DNA of 64,000 nucleotides, taken from contig JAFGQI010000117.1 of the NCBI GenBank assembly GCA_016935755.1, forward strand, positions 22,222 through 86,221. Direction: 5' to 3'. Positions 1 through 8,602 of this stretch are shown one piece after another (position 1 is the stretch's first letter; each line of letters starts with the position of its first letter). Source of the DNA: Anaerolineales bacterium. Its GTDB lineage: Bacteria > Chloroflexota > Anaerolineae > Anaerolineales > UBA4823. A model generated the notes under the pieces. It saw nothing but the letters and a program-made list of their open reading frames with translations, was not told the DNA's origin and ran no database searches. The position numbers and the translations under genes are program-made.

Positions 1-2
1 AT

Positions 3-524
3 CGCCTGCCCAGTACATCCCGTCTACACCGACGCGTGTTCAAATACCTGCGGCGCATTGACACCCACCTGAGCAATTTGGCTTATACAAATTGGAAAGG
101 CCGAATGGCGTATATTCGGGTGAAAGGTAAAAAGCTTGTTACTCGCCTTTCGCGTTGGTTCCGCGAGCGGGTAGATCAGATCATCCACCCACTGCCTCGC
201 GAGTTGAAGAAAATTAAAACTGTCCACATGGGCGCGGCAAAGAAACGAAACCGCCATATGAGAGAAATGCGCCGCTTCGGGGGCAGGCTGGTGCTGTTTC
301 GCGCCACCAAACAGCCCATGGGTATCTACCCTGATCCCACCCTGGGATGGGGCAAAGTGGTTGGCGAAGCCATCGAAGTATATGAAATCCCCGGCCATCA
401 TACTTCGATCATTTACGAACCACGAGTGCATTCGCTGGCAGATATTATCAACCGGATTCTCGCCGAGGCGCAAAGCAAAAACAGCCGCCCGGTAGATGAA
501 AACCCGGCTGATCAGACCAGCTAA
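3..524 (+). CDS. 3' end of an NRPS/PKS-type protein, thioesterase domain (partial)
   Basis: The frame is open from the left edge to TAA at 522-524, so the gene starts outside the window. The last ~70 residues look like the C-terminal end of an alpha/beta-hydrolase thioesterase of the kind that closes nonribosomal peptide or polyketide synthases: GRLVLFRATKQP, then a Pro-Asp-Pro-x-Leu-Gly-Trp segment, then YEIPGHH, where the second His is in the place of the catalytic His, then an EPRVHSLADII helix. The ~90 residues before that are very basic and may be the lid region. A GTG at 36 could act as a start, but the homologous part begins further upstream, so I treat the gene as truncated by the window. 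Family assignment is from motif memory only; the substrate is unknown. Confidence 0.6.
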   Translation, partial: RLPSTSRLHRRVFKYLRRIDTHLSNLAYTNWKGRMAYIRVKGKKLVTRLSRWFRERVDQIIHPLPRELKKIKTVHMGAAKKRNRHMREMRRFGGRLVLFRATKQPMGIYPDPTLGWGKVVGEAIEVYEIPGHHTSIIYEPRVHSLADIINRILAEAQSKNSRPVDENPADQTS

Positions 525-572
525 CATCCATCAGGTAAAAATTTTCCTGCCTGGAGAGATGGATTCCCGGGG

Positions 573-578
573 TATAAT
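573..578 (+). promoter_or_regulatory. Candidate -10 box upstream of the CBS-ACT gene
   Basis: A perfect TATAAT at 573-578 lies 50 bases before the ATG at 628. No good -35 box is seen 16-18 bases upstream. The start codon has a strong ribosome binding site, AAGGAGG, ending a few bases before it. Confidence 0.4.
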
Positions 579-627
579 CTAATCAATCTGATATCTATCA
601 CTTTACTATCATAACAAGGAGGCTTGT

Positions 628-1272
628 ATGCTCGTCGGCGAACGTATGTCAAAACCGGTTATTACCATTTCCCCCGACATGCCCATCGTGGATGCTCTCA
701 ATATGATGCGGCGCGAACATATTCGTAGGGCTCCAGTTGTTAAAGACGGGAAAATGGTGGGCATTGTCTCAGACAAAGATTTGCTCAATGCCTCTCCCTC
801 GCCGGCTACCTCACTTAGCGTTTGGGAGATGAATTACCTGCTGAGCAAAATTACCGTCAAAGAAGTGATGACCAAGGATATTCTTACGGTAACCGAGGAC
901 ACCCCTATCGAAGAAGCTGCCCGCGTGATGGCAGATAATAAAGTCGGCGGTTTGCCAGTTTTGCGAGGAGATCACGTTGTTGGCATCATCACCGAGACTG
1001 ATCTATTCAAGGTTTTCTTGGAACTGATGGGCGCTCGTGAACCGGGCGTTCGCCTCACGGCTTTGATGCACGAGAAAAAGGGTCAGCTTGCCAGGCTCTC
1101 ACAGGCAATCTCTGCTGCAGGCGGCAATTTTGTTGCTTTTGGGCAGTTCATCGGCTCCGATCCTTCCAATCGTCTGATCACTTTCAAAGTCGCCGATCTG
1201 GATTTGCAGCAGTTGAAAGATATTGTCGAACCGATGGTGATCAAGATAGTCGATATCCGCGACTGTCCATAA
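628..1272 (+). CDS. AcuB-like protein: two CBS domains and a C-terminal ACT domain
   Basis: Two CBS motifs are visible: one over roughly residues 1-60 (MLVGERMSKPVITISPD, then GIVSDKDLL) and one over about 75-135 (VKEVMTKDILTV, then GIITETDLF). A C-terminal part from about 140 has the ACT-like pattern GQLARLSQAISAAGGNF. CBS pairs bind adenine nucleotides and ACT domains bind small ligands, so this is probably a soluble metabolite-sensing protein. It resembles AcuB of Bacillus in architecture and length (about 214 residues), but the true partner is unknown. The ATG at 628 has an excellent AAGGAGG site. The gene stands alone, facing the DUF4129 gene, with a hairpin between their stops. Confidence 0.8.
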   Translation: MLVGERMSKPVITISPDMPIVDALNMMRREHIRRAPVVKDGKMVGIVSDKDLLNASPSPATSLSVWEMNYLLSKITVKEVMTKDILTVTEDTPIEEAARVMADNKVGGLPVLRGDHVVGIITETDLFKVFLELMGAREPGVRLTALMHEKKGQLARLSQAISAAGGNFVAFGQFIGSDPSNRLITFKVADLDLQQLKDIVEPMVIKIVDIRDCP

Positions 1273-1294
1273 TCGCGAGCCTGTCTTCTAATAG

Positions 1295-1340
1295 AGAAGT
1301 GCAATGCGCTGGCCGTTAAACACCGGTGCGTTGCACTTCT
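1295..1340. terminator. Hairpin between convergent stops, probable bidirectional terminator
   Basis: Arms at 1295-1307 and 1328-1340 pair over 13 bases with one G-U or mismatch position. The 20-base loop contains the stop codon of the minus-strand gene (1316-1318). A pyrimidine-rich but not pure T tract follows on the plus strand. Position between two converging genes supports a terminator role; the lack of a clean T run lowers confidence. Confidence 0.5.
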
Positions 1341-2794
1341 TTCACTTCTGCTGTTTTCAGTTTCCCCCAGCCAGCCCGCTTGAGCCTCTGACCTTCCTGG
1401 GAAATGCGCTGCCAGGATTTTTCAATTTCATCCACCTCATCCGGGGTCTCCGGGTATTCTCCATAACGAACCCGGACATAGGCTTGCGTAATCAGCGCCA
1501 AATCAGCATGTACAGCCGCGAATAATTCTCCCATGATGGGCAGAAACTCCAGCGGGGTCTTTGACGGCGGGCGGGGTAGATTTAATTCCTGACATAATTC
1601 CATCAACTGAGCATAGATGCGCCGCACACGGGCAGCCGCCAATAATCGCTGAGCTGGTCTCAGCCGGGCGGCCCATCCATCCAGGGCGTCTTGCAAGGCT
1701 TTACGCAGCAGCCTGCGAGCATCACCCTCCCGAAGTAAAGATTCCATCTCGCCAACATTGCGAGGTTGGCTTCTGTTGAATGCCCGGCGGGCGCGCAGGA
1801 TCAGGAGGATCACGATCAGCAGCACGACTGCCCAGAAAATCACCGCTTGCAGCCAGGGAGCAATCGGTTCTGGTGGTTGGTAGATTTCAGGAGGCAAATA
1901 TGCCAGAGGCGCTTGCTCGGGAAGAACGGTAGGCGTATCCAAAAATTTTCTAAGGAGTGGGATCAGGGGACCCATGAATTGCGAAATTGCCAGCGCAGGC
2001 AGAGCCACAATGAACAAGGCTATCGCCACCAATAGTTTGACGCCCTCGGCTAGCAGGTTCAGGAGCAACTGATATTGACCCGTCAATAAGCTGCCGAATA
2101 CTGCCGAAATAGCAACCGCAGAACCAAGAACCCCCGTCGTGCCCAAGAACCAGCGGCGATCAAAAGGGTTCTTGCTGATCCCTTTGTGGATGCCTACATA
2201 GGAAACCCGGGCGATAATCACAGCTAAAAAGCCAACGAACAAAAAGAGAATATACCAGAACAACCCTGGCGAATATTCTGTAAATTGGTTGACCATAAAC
2301 AGGTAGCCGATAAACAGCAACAGGCCCAACTCAAACCTGCGCCAGGCAGTCATCGGCCGGATCGCTTCGCGCCCCAGAGTGAGCCCTCGCCACCATAACC
2401 ACAAAACAAAAAACAGCACCAGGACAGCCCCCGGATCCAGATTTACCAGCCCATTGACCACCATCAAGGGGGGTCTCAGCAGCAATAAATTCTCTGCCAG
2501 GATCAGGCAAATGAACAGCAAAGCCCCCAGGATGATGATTTGGACATGCTTCAAAAACCTCAGCGTCTCCAGAGCGAGAGCGACGGCATAGCCTGCCAGC
2601 ATAATCCCACCCAGCACAAGCCCGGCGCGGGGCAGCGAAGCGACATGGCTGATCTGAATGACTGTGCGATACCAGGGTAATATCCAGCACAGTTCAACCA
2701 CCACCAACAGCATCGCGGTAACCTGAGGCCACCACAACATGGGCGATCGCAGGGATCGATTTCGAACAACTGGTAGGTCGGGCTGATCTGACAA
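1316..2794 (-). CDS. Multi-pass membrane protein with C-terminal DUF4129 domain
   Basis: About 492 residues. Many hydrophobic segments fill residues 20-290, another lies near 330-350, and the soluble C-terminal ~120 residues resemble DUF4129, with the pattern TPLEFLPIMG and a later tail VRYGEYPETPDEVDEI. DUF4129 usually sits at the end of membrane-bound transglutaminase-like proteins encoded beside MoxR and DUF58 genes. No transglutaminase Cys-His-Asp core was noticed here, so this may be the scaffold-only form. The start is a TTG at 2792-2794, six bases after the stop of the DUF58 gene; no earlier in-frame ATG fits. It is the last gene of a moxR-DUF58-DUF4129 operon. Exact function is unknown; a role in envelope stress or protein maturation is only inferred from the cluster. 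Confidence 0.75.
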   Translation of the reverse strand: MSDQPDLPVVRNRSLRSPMLWWPQVTAMLLVVVELCWILPWYRTVIQISHVASLPRAGLVLGGIMLAGYAVALALETLRFLKHVQIIILGALLFICLILAENLLLLRPPLMVVNGLVNLDPGAVLVLFFVLWLWWRGLTLGREAIRPMTAWRRFELGLLLFIGYLFMVNQFTEYSPGLFWYILFLFVGFLAVIIARVSYVGIHKGISKNPFDRRWFLGTTGVLGSAVAISAVFGSLLTGQYQLLLNLLAEGVKLLVAIALFIVALPALAISQFMGPLIPLLRKFLDTPTVLPEQAPLAYLPPEIYQPPEPIAPWLQAVIFWAVVLLIVILLILRARRAFNRSQPRNVGEMESLLREGDARRLLRKALQDALDGWAARLRPAQRLLAAARVRRIYAQLMELCQELNLPRPPSKTPLEFLPIMGELFAAVHADLALITQAYVRVRYGEYPETPDEVDEIEKSWQRISQEGQRLKRAGWGKLKTAEVKEVQRTGV

Positions 2795-2800
2795 GGTTGG

Positions 2801-3988
2801 CTATCCCTGGAATGGCGAATGGTATATTGTTACGCCAGGAATAACCGGTGGAGCCTGGCGAGCGAATGAAAATAACATGACCTGGCGACCATGCTGTCGT
2901 AAACGCAAAATGGTCTCTGGCAAAGACTGGTCGACCAGACCAGTCACAATCACCAGGGTAGCGCCATACGGCAGGCGCGTTGCTTCATTGATCAAAAATC
3001 GTTCAAATGAGCCAGCTGAAAAAGGAGTCACACCAGCTAGAGCGGTCAACAAATGAACCAGCTGTTCGGGGGACCGCCCAGGCGGGACTCGAAAGGGTTG
3101 GTCGGCATGCGCCAGACAGCCATTGGAGATCAAGCCCACACGATACCCACTCTCCAACCCATGCTGCACCAGCGTTGCAGTCACGCGAACCAAATGCTCC
3201 AGCAGTTCCGGGTCAGTCCCCTCCCAATAGTGTGGAAAAGTAACGACATTCAAACAAATCACCATCACCTGGGCTGAGATCGGCTGAAAAACCCGGACCA
3301 TCAATTGGCTGGTCCGGGCTGTCGCAGGCCAGTGAATACGGCGGAAATCATCCTCCGGCTGATATTCGCGCACACCCATCGGCTGGTTTGGATCTTCGTA
3401 TAAACGTCTGCGGGCACGCCGGTCTCCAAAAGGATTGCTGGTAGGAAGCTGCATGGCCTGAAATGGAAACGGCTGCGGGAATACGGTCAGATAATCTGCC
3501 TGATCGTCCTCCCTCTGCCGTTCGAACAAGCCAAAGAGATCGCCGGATTCCAACCGGGCGGGGCCCAATTTGTAGATGCCTCGCTTGCGCAATAGCAATT
3601 CATAAGTCCGGCGATCGCGTTCGTACCAGCGCAGGCTGAAGAGGCTCAACAATGTCCCTATATCTGGCATATGGGTTGGAGAAAGCAGGTTTTCGTCGCT
3701 GGGCCCAACCAGCCGGGGCAGCGGATCAAACACCCGCAGCCAGGAAATCGGCAAAAATTTTCGGTTTTCCACCTCTAATTGTAAGCTTAGCGATTCACCG
3801 GGAAACCCCCGGCGATAGATAAACCTCCGGTTATAAGAGACTTGGTCCAGAGAGCGGCGCTGCCACCAGCGCGCCAATCCACTGATCGCGGATAACATCA
3901 GTGTGAAGGCTGCTAATGGATAGATTTTTAGCCAAATAGCAGCAAGAAAGACCAGTCCAAGAAAAGGCCACCAGCTGAGCGGAGCCAA
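2801..3988 (-). CDS. DUF58 (VWA-like) protein of a MoxR operon
   Basis: The N-terminus has two hydrophobic segments (about residues 8-45), then a beta-rich part, then the DUF58 signature around REYQPEDDFRRIHWPATART followed by a Rossmann-like VWA-type region. DUF58 proteins are partners of MoxR AAA ATPases. The frame is open up to an ATG at 4078, but that would overlap moxR by 89 bases. A TTG at 3986-3988 lies just after the moxR stop and has GGAGGAG six bases upstream, so I choose it. This gives about 395 residues. It follows moxR with essentially no gap and precedes the DUF4129 gene by six bases, a clear three-gene operon. Confidence 0.85.
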   Translation of the reverse strand: MAPLSWWPFLGLVFLAAIWLKIYPLAAFTLMLSAISGLARWWQRRSLDQVSYNRRFIYRRGFPGESLSLQLEVENRKFLPISWLRVFDPLPRLVGPSDENLLSPTHMPDIGTLLSLFSLRWYERDRRTYELLLRKRGIYKLGPARLESGDLFGLFERQREDDQADYLTVFPQPFPFQAMQLPTSNPFGDRRARRRLYEDPNQPMGVREYQPEDDFRRIHWPATARTSQLMVRVFQPISAQVMVICLNVVTFPHYWEGTDPELLEHLVRVTATLVQHGLESGYRVGLISNGCLAHADQPFRVPPGRSPEQLVHLLTALAGVTPFSAGSFERFLINEATRLPYGATLVIVTGLVDQSLPETILRLRQHGRQVMLFSFARQAPPVIPGVTIYHSPFQG

Positions 3989-3989
3989 A

Positions 3990-4925
3990 TCACTCCTCCA
4001 CTGGCACTCGCACGGTGTCCACGATGCTGGCAACCAGTTCTTCCGGCCGGCGGCCGCGCAGCTGCGCCTGAGGCGCAATCATCATCCGGTGAGTCAGCAC
4101 ATGAGGCGCCAGCTGTTTGACATCATCCGGTGTCACATAGTCGCGCTCCTGGATCGCCGCCCACGCCTGGGCTGCCTGGAAGAGAGAAAGTGTCGCTCTG
4201 GGGCTGGCGCCCAACTCAATCTCCTGGTGTTTGCGGGTGGCGCGCGCCACCTGGACAATATAATTGCGCACAGCCTCGGCAACCCGCACCTGCCTGCGCA
4301 GCGTCTGTAAATGCAAAATTTCTTCGGGGGTGGTCACCGCTGCCAATTCGGGCAGCGGGTCAGCCAGACGAAAACGCTCCAGGATTTCGTTTTCTTCCTC
4401 CTCAGTGGGATAGCCAATGGCGATGCGCAGCAGAAAACGGTCAATTTGAGCTTCAGGAAGAGGAAAAGTGCCTTCCAGCTCGACCGGGTTTTGGGTAGCC
4501 AGCACCAGAAACGGCCTGGGCAACGATCTGGTGATGCCATCTACTGTGATCTGGCGCTCCTGCATAGCTTCCAACAGAGCGGATTGCGTGCGCGGTGTCG
4601 CCCGGTTGATTTCATCCGCCAGAACCACCTGGCTCATAATCGGCCCCGGACGAAATTCAAATTCTTGTTTCTTCTGGTTGAACCAGTTCAAACCAGTGAC
4701 ATCAGAAGGCAGCAGATCGGGCGTGAACTGGATGCGCCGAAACGAAGACCCCAAGGAAACCGCCAGAGCCCGCGCCAGGGTTGTTTTCCCAATCCCAGGG
4801 ACATCCTCTAGCAAGGCATGTCCCTCGCACAGCACTACCACCAGAGCCAGATTAATAGCCTCGTCCTTACCCACAATCACTTTCTGAACATTCTCTCTTA
4901 AACGCCGGGCGACTTCTGCAATCAT
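3990..4925 (-). CDS. MoxR-family AAA+ ATPase
   Basis: About 311 residues. Walker A is GIGKTTLARAL near residue 50, Walker B is VVLADEINRATPRTQS, and the sensor region is LATQNPVELEGTFPLPEAQ, all typical of MoxR. MoxR ATPases act as chaperone-like partners of VWA-domain proteins, here the DUF58 product encoded next. The frame could start at 4958, but ATG at 4923-4925 has GAGG six bases upstream and gives the expected MIAEVARRL start, so I use that. It is the first gene of the operon; the stop overlaps the ribosome binding region of the DUF58 gene, suggesting translational coupling. Confidence 0.93.
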   Translation of the reverse strand: MIAEVARRLRENVQKVIVGKDEAINLALVVVLCEGHALLEDVPGIGKTTLARALAVSLGSSFRRIQFTPDLLPSDVTGLNWFNQKKQEFEFRPGPIMSQVVLADEINRATPRTQSALLEAMQERQITVDGITRSLPRPFLVLATQNPVELEGTFPLPEAQIDRFLLRIAIGYPTEEEENEILERFRLADPLPELAAVTTPEEILHLQTLRRQVRVAEAVRNYIVQVARATRKHQEIELGASPRATLSLFQAAQAWAAIQERDYVTPDDVKQLAPHVLTHRMMIAPQAQLRGRRPEELVASIVDTVRVPVEE

Positions 4926-5047
4926 AGAAACCTCAAGTAGAAGAATATAATCTTCCATATAGTTTACCAGAGCTTAGACGAAAAGGTTTTATCTCATCGA
5001 ACGCTTACCGGAAAGCACTCGTGTTCTATATTATCAGCCTTTTGCGT

Positions 5048-5053
5048 TATAAT
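5048..5053 (+). promoter_or_regulatory. Candidate -10 box for a leaderless dinG transcript
   Basis: TATAAT at 5048-5053 ends nine bases before the ATG at 5063. No ribosome binding site is seen before that ATG. A transcript starting at the usual distance from this box would begin at or within a few bases of the start codon. No convincing -35 box is present. Confidence 0.4.
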
Positions 5054-5062
5054 CCTTCCACT

Positions 5063-7861
5063 ATGGAAACCATCGTTGCGCTGGACATTGAGACAACCGG
5101 GCTGGACCCGGAAAAAGACACCATCATTGAAATTGGCGCTGTTAAATTTACTGGTCACCGGGTAGAAGCCGAATGGTCAACTTTAATTCATCCAGGGCGA
5201 CGGATCCCACCATTTATCACTCAATTAACCGGCATCACCGATCAGATGGTGCTGCGCGCCCCGCCTATTCAGGATATCCTGGCTGAATTGGCGGATTTTG
5301 TCGGGAACACGCCCATCCTGGGTCAAAATGTGCGCTTTGACCTGTCATTCCTGCGCCGCCAGGGCCTCTTCCGGCACAACACCCTGCTGGACACCTATGA
5401 AATGGCTTCTGTACTGCTGCCTACCGCGGGGCGCTACAACCTGGGCTCGCTGGCTCAGGCGCTGGGCGTGCTGCTGCCCGCCAGTCACCGCGCCCTGGAC
5501 GATGCCAACGCCACCCGCGGCGTATTCCTGCGTCTGTTCGAAGAGGCGCTGGAGCTGCCCCTCAACCTGCTGGCGGAGATCGTCCGTTTGGCAGAGGGAT
5601 TGGACTGGACTGGCTATTGGCCTTTTCGCCTGGCCCTGCGCGAACGCTCTCACCAGGTGGTCTCGAGCGAATCGGTCAGGCACAGCTACTCTGGTCCGCT
5701 ATTTACCGATCCTCCAGTTCGCCAAACGCCCCCCCTTCAGCCGGATGGCGAGCCAATACCTTTAGATACAGATGAAGTATCCGCCATCCTGGAACCAGGC
5801 GGAATATTTGCCCATCATTTTCCACAATTCGAATATCGTCCGCAGCAGGTTGAGATGCTGCGGGCGGTGGCCCAGTCGCTTTCCCAGCCAGGGCATTTAA
5901 TGGTGGAAGCAGGCACCGGCACAGGCAAAAGCATGGCTTACCTGATCCCAGCAAGCCTGTGGGCGCTGAAGAACGGACGCCGGGTGGTCATTTCCACCAA
6001 TACAATCAATCTGCAGGATCAACTCATCAATAAGGATATCCCGGATCTGCGGGAAGCGCTGGGATTGGACATCCAGGCTACGATAATGAAGGGGCGTTCA
6101 AATTATCTGTGCCCGCGCCGGTTAGAAAGCCTGCGCCGTCGAGGCCCAGACAATGCAGATGAGATGCGCGTGCTGGCCAAGGTGTTGGTCTGGCTGCAAG
6201 GTACGCATACCGGTGATCGCTCAGAGATCAATCTGAATGGGCCAACCGAGCGCAGCATCTGGCTGCGATTTTCGGCTGAAGATGAAGGCTGTACCACCGA
6301 AACCTGCCTGAAGCGCACCGGCGGCGCATGCCCCTTCTACCGTGTGCGCCAGGCTGCCCAGAGCGCCCATATCCTGATCGTCAATCATGCTCTGCTGCTG
6401 GCAGACGTAGCCACCGGGAACCGCGTCCTGCCGGACTACCAATACCTGATTGTGGACGAGGCGCACCACCTGGAAGATGCCACCACCAATGCCTTGAGCT
6501 TCCGTGTCACCCTGGCTGACGCCGAACGCCTGCTGGCTCAATTGGGCGGCCCCAACGACGGTATGTTGGGTTGGATTCTAAGCGCCACCCAGGAGATTCT
6601 TTCACCGGTTGAATATGCCAGCCTGAACAACCTGGTGCAGTATAACACCGACCTGGCTTTCCGCCTCCAACACCTGATGCAGCAGTTTTTTTACAGCCTG
6701 AATGAATTCCTGGCACAGCAGCGCGAAGGCCACCCACCCAGTATGTACTCCCAGCAGGAACGCATCCTGCCCGCCACCCGCGCCCAGCCTGCCTGGGGGG
6801 AAGTCGAAGCTGCCTGGGATGAAGGCGAACGCACCTTGCACGCCCTGGTGGAAGGGCTGGCTCGTCTGGCCGAGGGCCTGGTAGAAATCCAGGATGCGCT
6901 CCCGGAAGAAGATGAGGATTTGTACACCGGACTGCTGAATATCTATCGCCGTTTTAGCGAACTTCACAGCCAGTTGAATGCCCTGGTGTTTACCCCCTCC
7001 GCGGAGCAGATCTATTGGGCAGAGACGCAGCCGAATGGACGCCCACTGGCGTTGAACGCCGCACCGCTGCATATTGGTCCCCTTATGCAAAAACACCTGT
7101 GGCATGAAAAAGCCTCCGTTATCCTGACTTCGGCCACTCTGACTGCTGCCGGCGAGTTTGACTATTTACGCGGGCGGCTGAGCGCGGTCGAAGCGGATGA
7201 GCTGCCTTTGGGATCACCTTTTGATTACGAAAACGCCGCGCTGCTCTACCTGGTCAACGATATCCCCGAACCCAACGACCGCAATGGGCACCAGCGAGCG
7301 ATTGAATCCGGATTGATCCACCTCTGCGGCGCGACAGGCGGAAAAACGCTGGCGCTTTTCACCTCTTACGATCAACTTAAAAAGACCGCTCAGGCGATTA
7401 CCCCGGTTCTGTCGCGCAATGATATCCAGGTTTACGAACAAGGCGATGGAGCCTCTGCGCACACCCTGCTGGAAACCTTTCGGGCGGCTGATCGGGCGGT
7501 CTTGCTGGGTACGCGCGCCTTTTGGGAAGGGGTAGATGTACCCGGCGAGGCGCTTTCCGTGCTGGTCATCGCCAAGCTGCCCTTTGACGTGCCCTCTGAT
7601 CCAATCGTGGCTGCCCGCTCAGAAACTTTTGATGATCCATTCAATGAGTATTCCCTGCCCGAGGCAATCCTGCGTTTCCGCCAGGGCTTTGGGCGCCTCA
7701 TACGCACGCAGTCTGACCGGGGCGTGGTGGCGATTTTCGACCGGCGCATCCTGTCCAAACGGTATGGCCGCCTGTTTCTGGAGTCTCTGCCAGAGTGTAC
7801 CGTGCAGACTGGCCCCCTGGCGGATTTGCCCCGCGCGGCAACCCAATGGCTGGGGTTTTAA
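5063..7861 (+). CDS. dinG: DnaQ-like exonuclease fused to DinG-family helicase
   Basis: About 932 residues. The first ~170 residues are a DEDD 3'-5' exonuclease (ALDIETTGLDPEKD near the start; later HRALDDANAT). The rest is an XPD/DinG superfamily 2 helicase: Walker A EAGTGTGKSMAY near residue 283, DEAH box IVDEAHHLEDA near 462, and the C-terminal motif RQGFGRLIRT. Cysteines in YLCPRR and in a group EGCTTETC...ACPFY could hold an iron-sulfur cluster as in DinG and XPD, but this is inferred from spacing. The fusion is known from Firmicutes DinG. The frame is open from a GTG at 5021, but ATG at 5063 gives the usual N-terminus. It converges on the LiaI-like gene; a six-base-arm hairpin at 7869-7896 lies between them without a T run. 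Confidence 0.9.
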   Translation: METIVALDIETTGLDPEKDTIIEIGAVKFTGHRVEAEWSTLIHPGRRIPPFITQLTGITDQMVLRAPPIQDILAELADFVGNTPILGQNVRFDLSFLRRQGLFRHNTLLDTYEMASVLLPTAGRYNLGSLAQALGVLLPASHRALDDANATRGVFLRLFEEALELPLNLLAEIVRLAEGLDWTGYWPFRLALRERSHQVVSSESVRHSYSGPLFTDPPVRQTPPLQPDGEPIPLDTDEVSAILEPGGIFAHHFPQFEYRPQQVEMLRAVAQSLSQPGHLMVEAGTGTGKSMAYLIPASLWALKNGRRVVISTNTINLQDQLINKDIPDLREALGLDIQATIMKGRSNYLCPRRLESLRRRGPDNADEMRVLAKVLVWLQGTHTGDRSEINLNGPTERSIWLRFSAEDEGCTTETCLKRTGGACPFYRVRQAAQSAHILIVNHALLLADVATGNRVLPDYQYLIVDEAHHLEDATTNALSFRVTLADAERLLAQLGGPNDGMLGWILSATQEILSPVEYASLNNLVQYNTDLAFRLQHLMQQFFYSLNEFLAQQREGHPPSMYSQQERILPATRAQPAWGEVEAAWDEGERTLHALVEGLARLAEGLVEIQDALPEEDEDLYTGLLNIYRRFSELHSQLNALVFTPSAEQIYWAETQPNGRPLALNAAPLHIGPLMQKHLWHEKASVILTSATLTAAGEFDYLRGRLSAVEADELPLGSPFDYENAALLYLVNDIPEPNDRNGHQRAIESGLIHLCGATGGKTLALFTSYDQLKKTAQAITPVLSRNDIQVYEQGDGASAHTLLETFRAADRAVLLGTRAFWEGVDVPGEALSVLVIAKLPFDVPSDPIVAARSETFDDPFNEYSLPEAILRFRQGFGRLIRTQSDRGVVAIFDRRILSKRYGRLFLESLPECTVQTGPLADLPRAATQWLGF

Positions 7862-7918
7862 TTGAAAGCAGGCGCACCTGCAGCCAGGCACGCCTGATAA
7901 TCCTTCAGAGAGCGACCC

Positions 7919-8563
7919 TTACTGCTTCCGCCAGATAAATGACCGCAGGATGATCACGATCCCAACGCCAATTAAGATGATTGGGATCATGTAAGCCATC
8001 AGGTTTTCGACAGCCGCGATCATCAGCAGCCCCATACCCGTCAGCACAGCAGCTGGAATCCAGGCCCATTTCATCTGCCCTTGTGAAGTGGGCAGCAAGG
8101 CGACCAACCCGAAGGTTATCCCCAATCCCAGGAAGAAAACACCCCCCGTCTCGACCCCCGGTAGAAGAGACTCCACCAGGTCAACGAACCCCAGAGTCAG
8201 CAGCACCCCACCCGGGATCAGCGCCCACCAATGCTGCCGGTCGAATAGATAAATCACCAGGAAGCTCAATCCCAAAGATCCCAGAACGAACAGCCCTCCC
8301 CAGGTTCCCCCGATCGCTGGCGCAATCCAATCCAGGCCAATGGCTGCCGCGACACCCAGCAATCCAAACCCTGGGATCAAACTCCACCAGTTGAGACGAT
8401 TCTGGAAAAATACGGAAATAAACAGCACCCCTCCCAGGCCAAAAACCAGCACCCAAAACAAATCCCCCAATTTCAAGATGCCAAGGTTATCCAGCAGAAA
8501 GATGATTCCCCCCAAGATCAGCAGAGATCCCCATAAGATGCGTGATTCTAAAAATTTAAACAT
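7919..8563 (-). CDS. LiaI-like multi-pass membrane protein
   Basis: 214 residues, almost entirely hydrophobic, with about seven or eight short segments each shaped like ILGGIIFLLDNLGIL. The pattern of a glycine-rich hydrophobic pair followed by LDNLGI is typical of the LiaI/LiaF-type transmembrane region. In Bacillus these proteins respond to cell-wall antibiotics, but no LiaR/LiaS pair is nearby. The start has a strong GGAGGAG site. It lies downstream of the nicotinate phosphoribosyltransferase and may end the same transcript. Function is not assigned beyond membrane location. Confidence 0.65.
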   Translation of the reverse strand: MFKFLESRILWGSLLILGGIIFLLDNLGILKLGDLFWVLVFGLGGVLFISVFFQNRLNWWSLIPGFGLLGVAAAIGLDWIAPAIGGTWGGLFVLGSLGLSFLVIYLFDRQHWWALIPGGVLLTLGFVDLVESLLPGVETGGVFFLGLGITFGLVALLPTSQGQMKWAWIPAAVLTGMGLLMIAAVENLMAYMIPIILIGVGIVIILRSFIWRKQ

Positions 8564-8602
8564 CGTGCTCCTCCTGATAATGATCCCTTTTGACGAAAAA
8601 TC

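Noticed and set aside
7869..7896. Possible terminator between dinG and the LiaI-like gene
   Set aside because: Six-base arms (CAGGCG/CGCCTG) with a 16-base loop and no T run on either strand; too weak to call.
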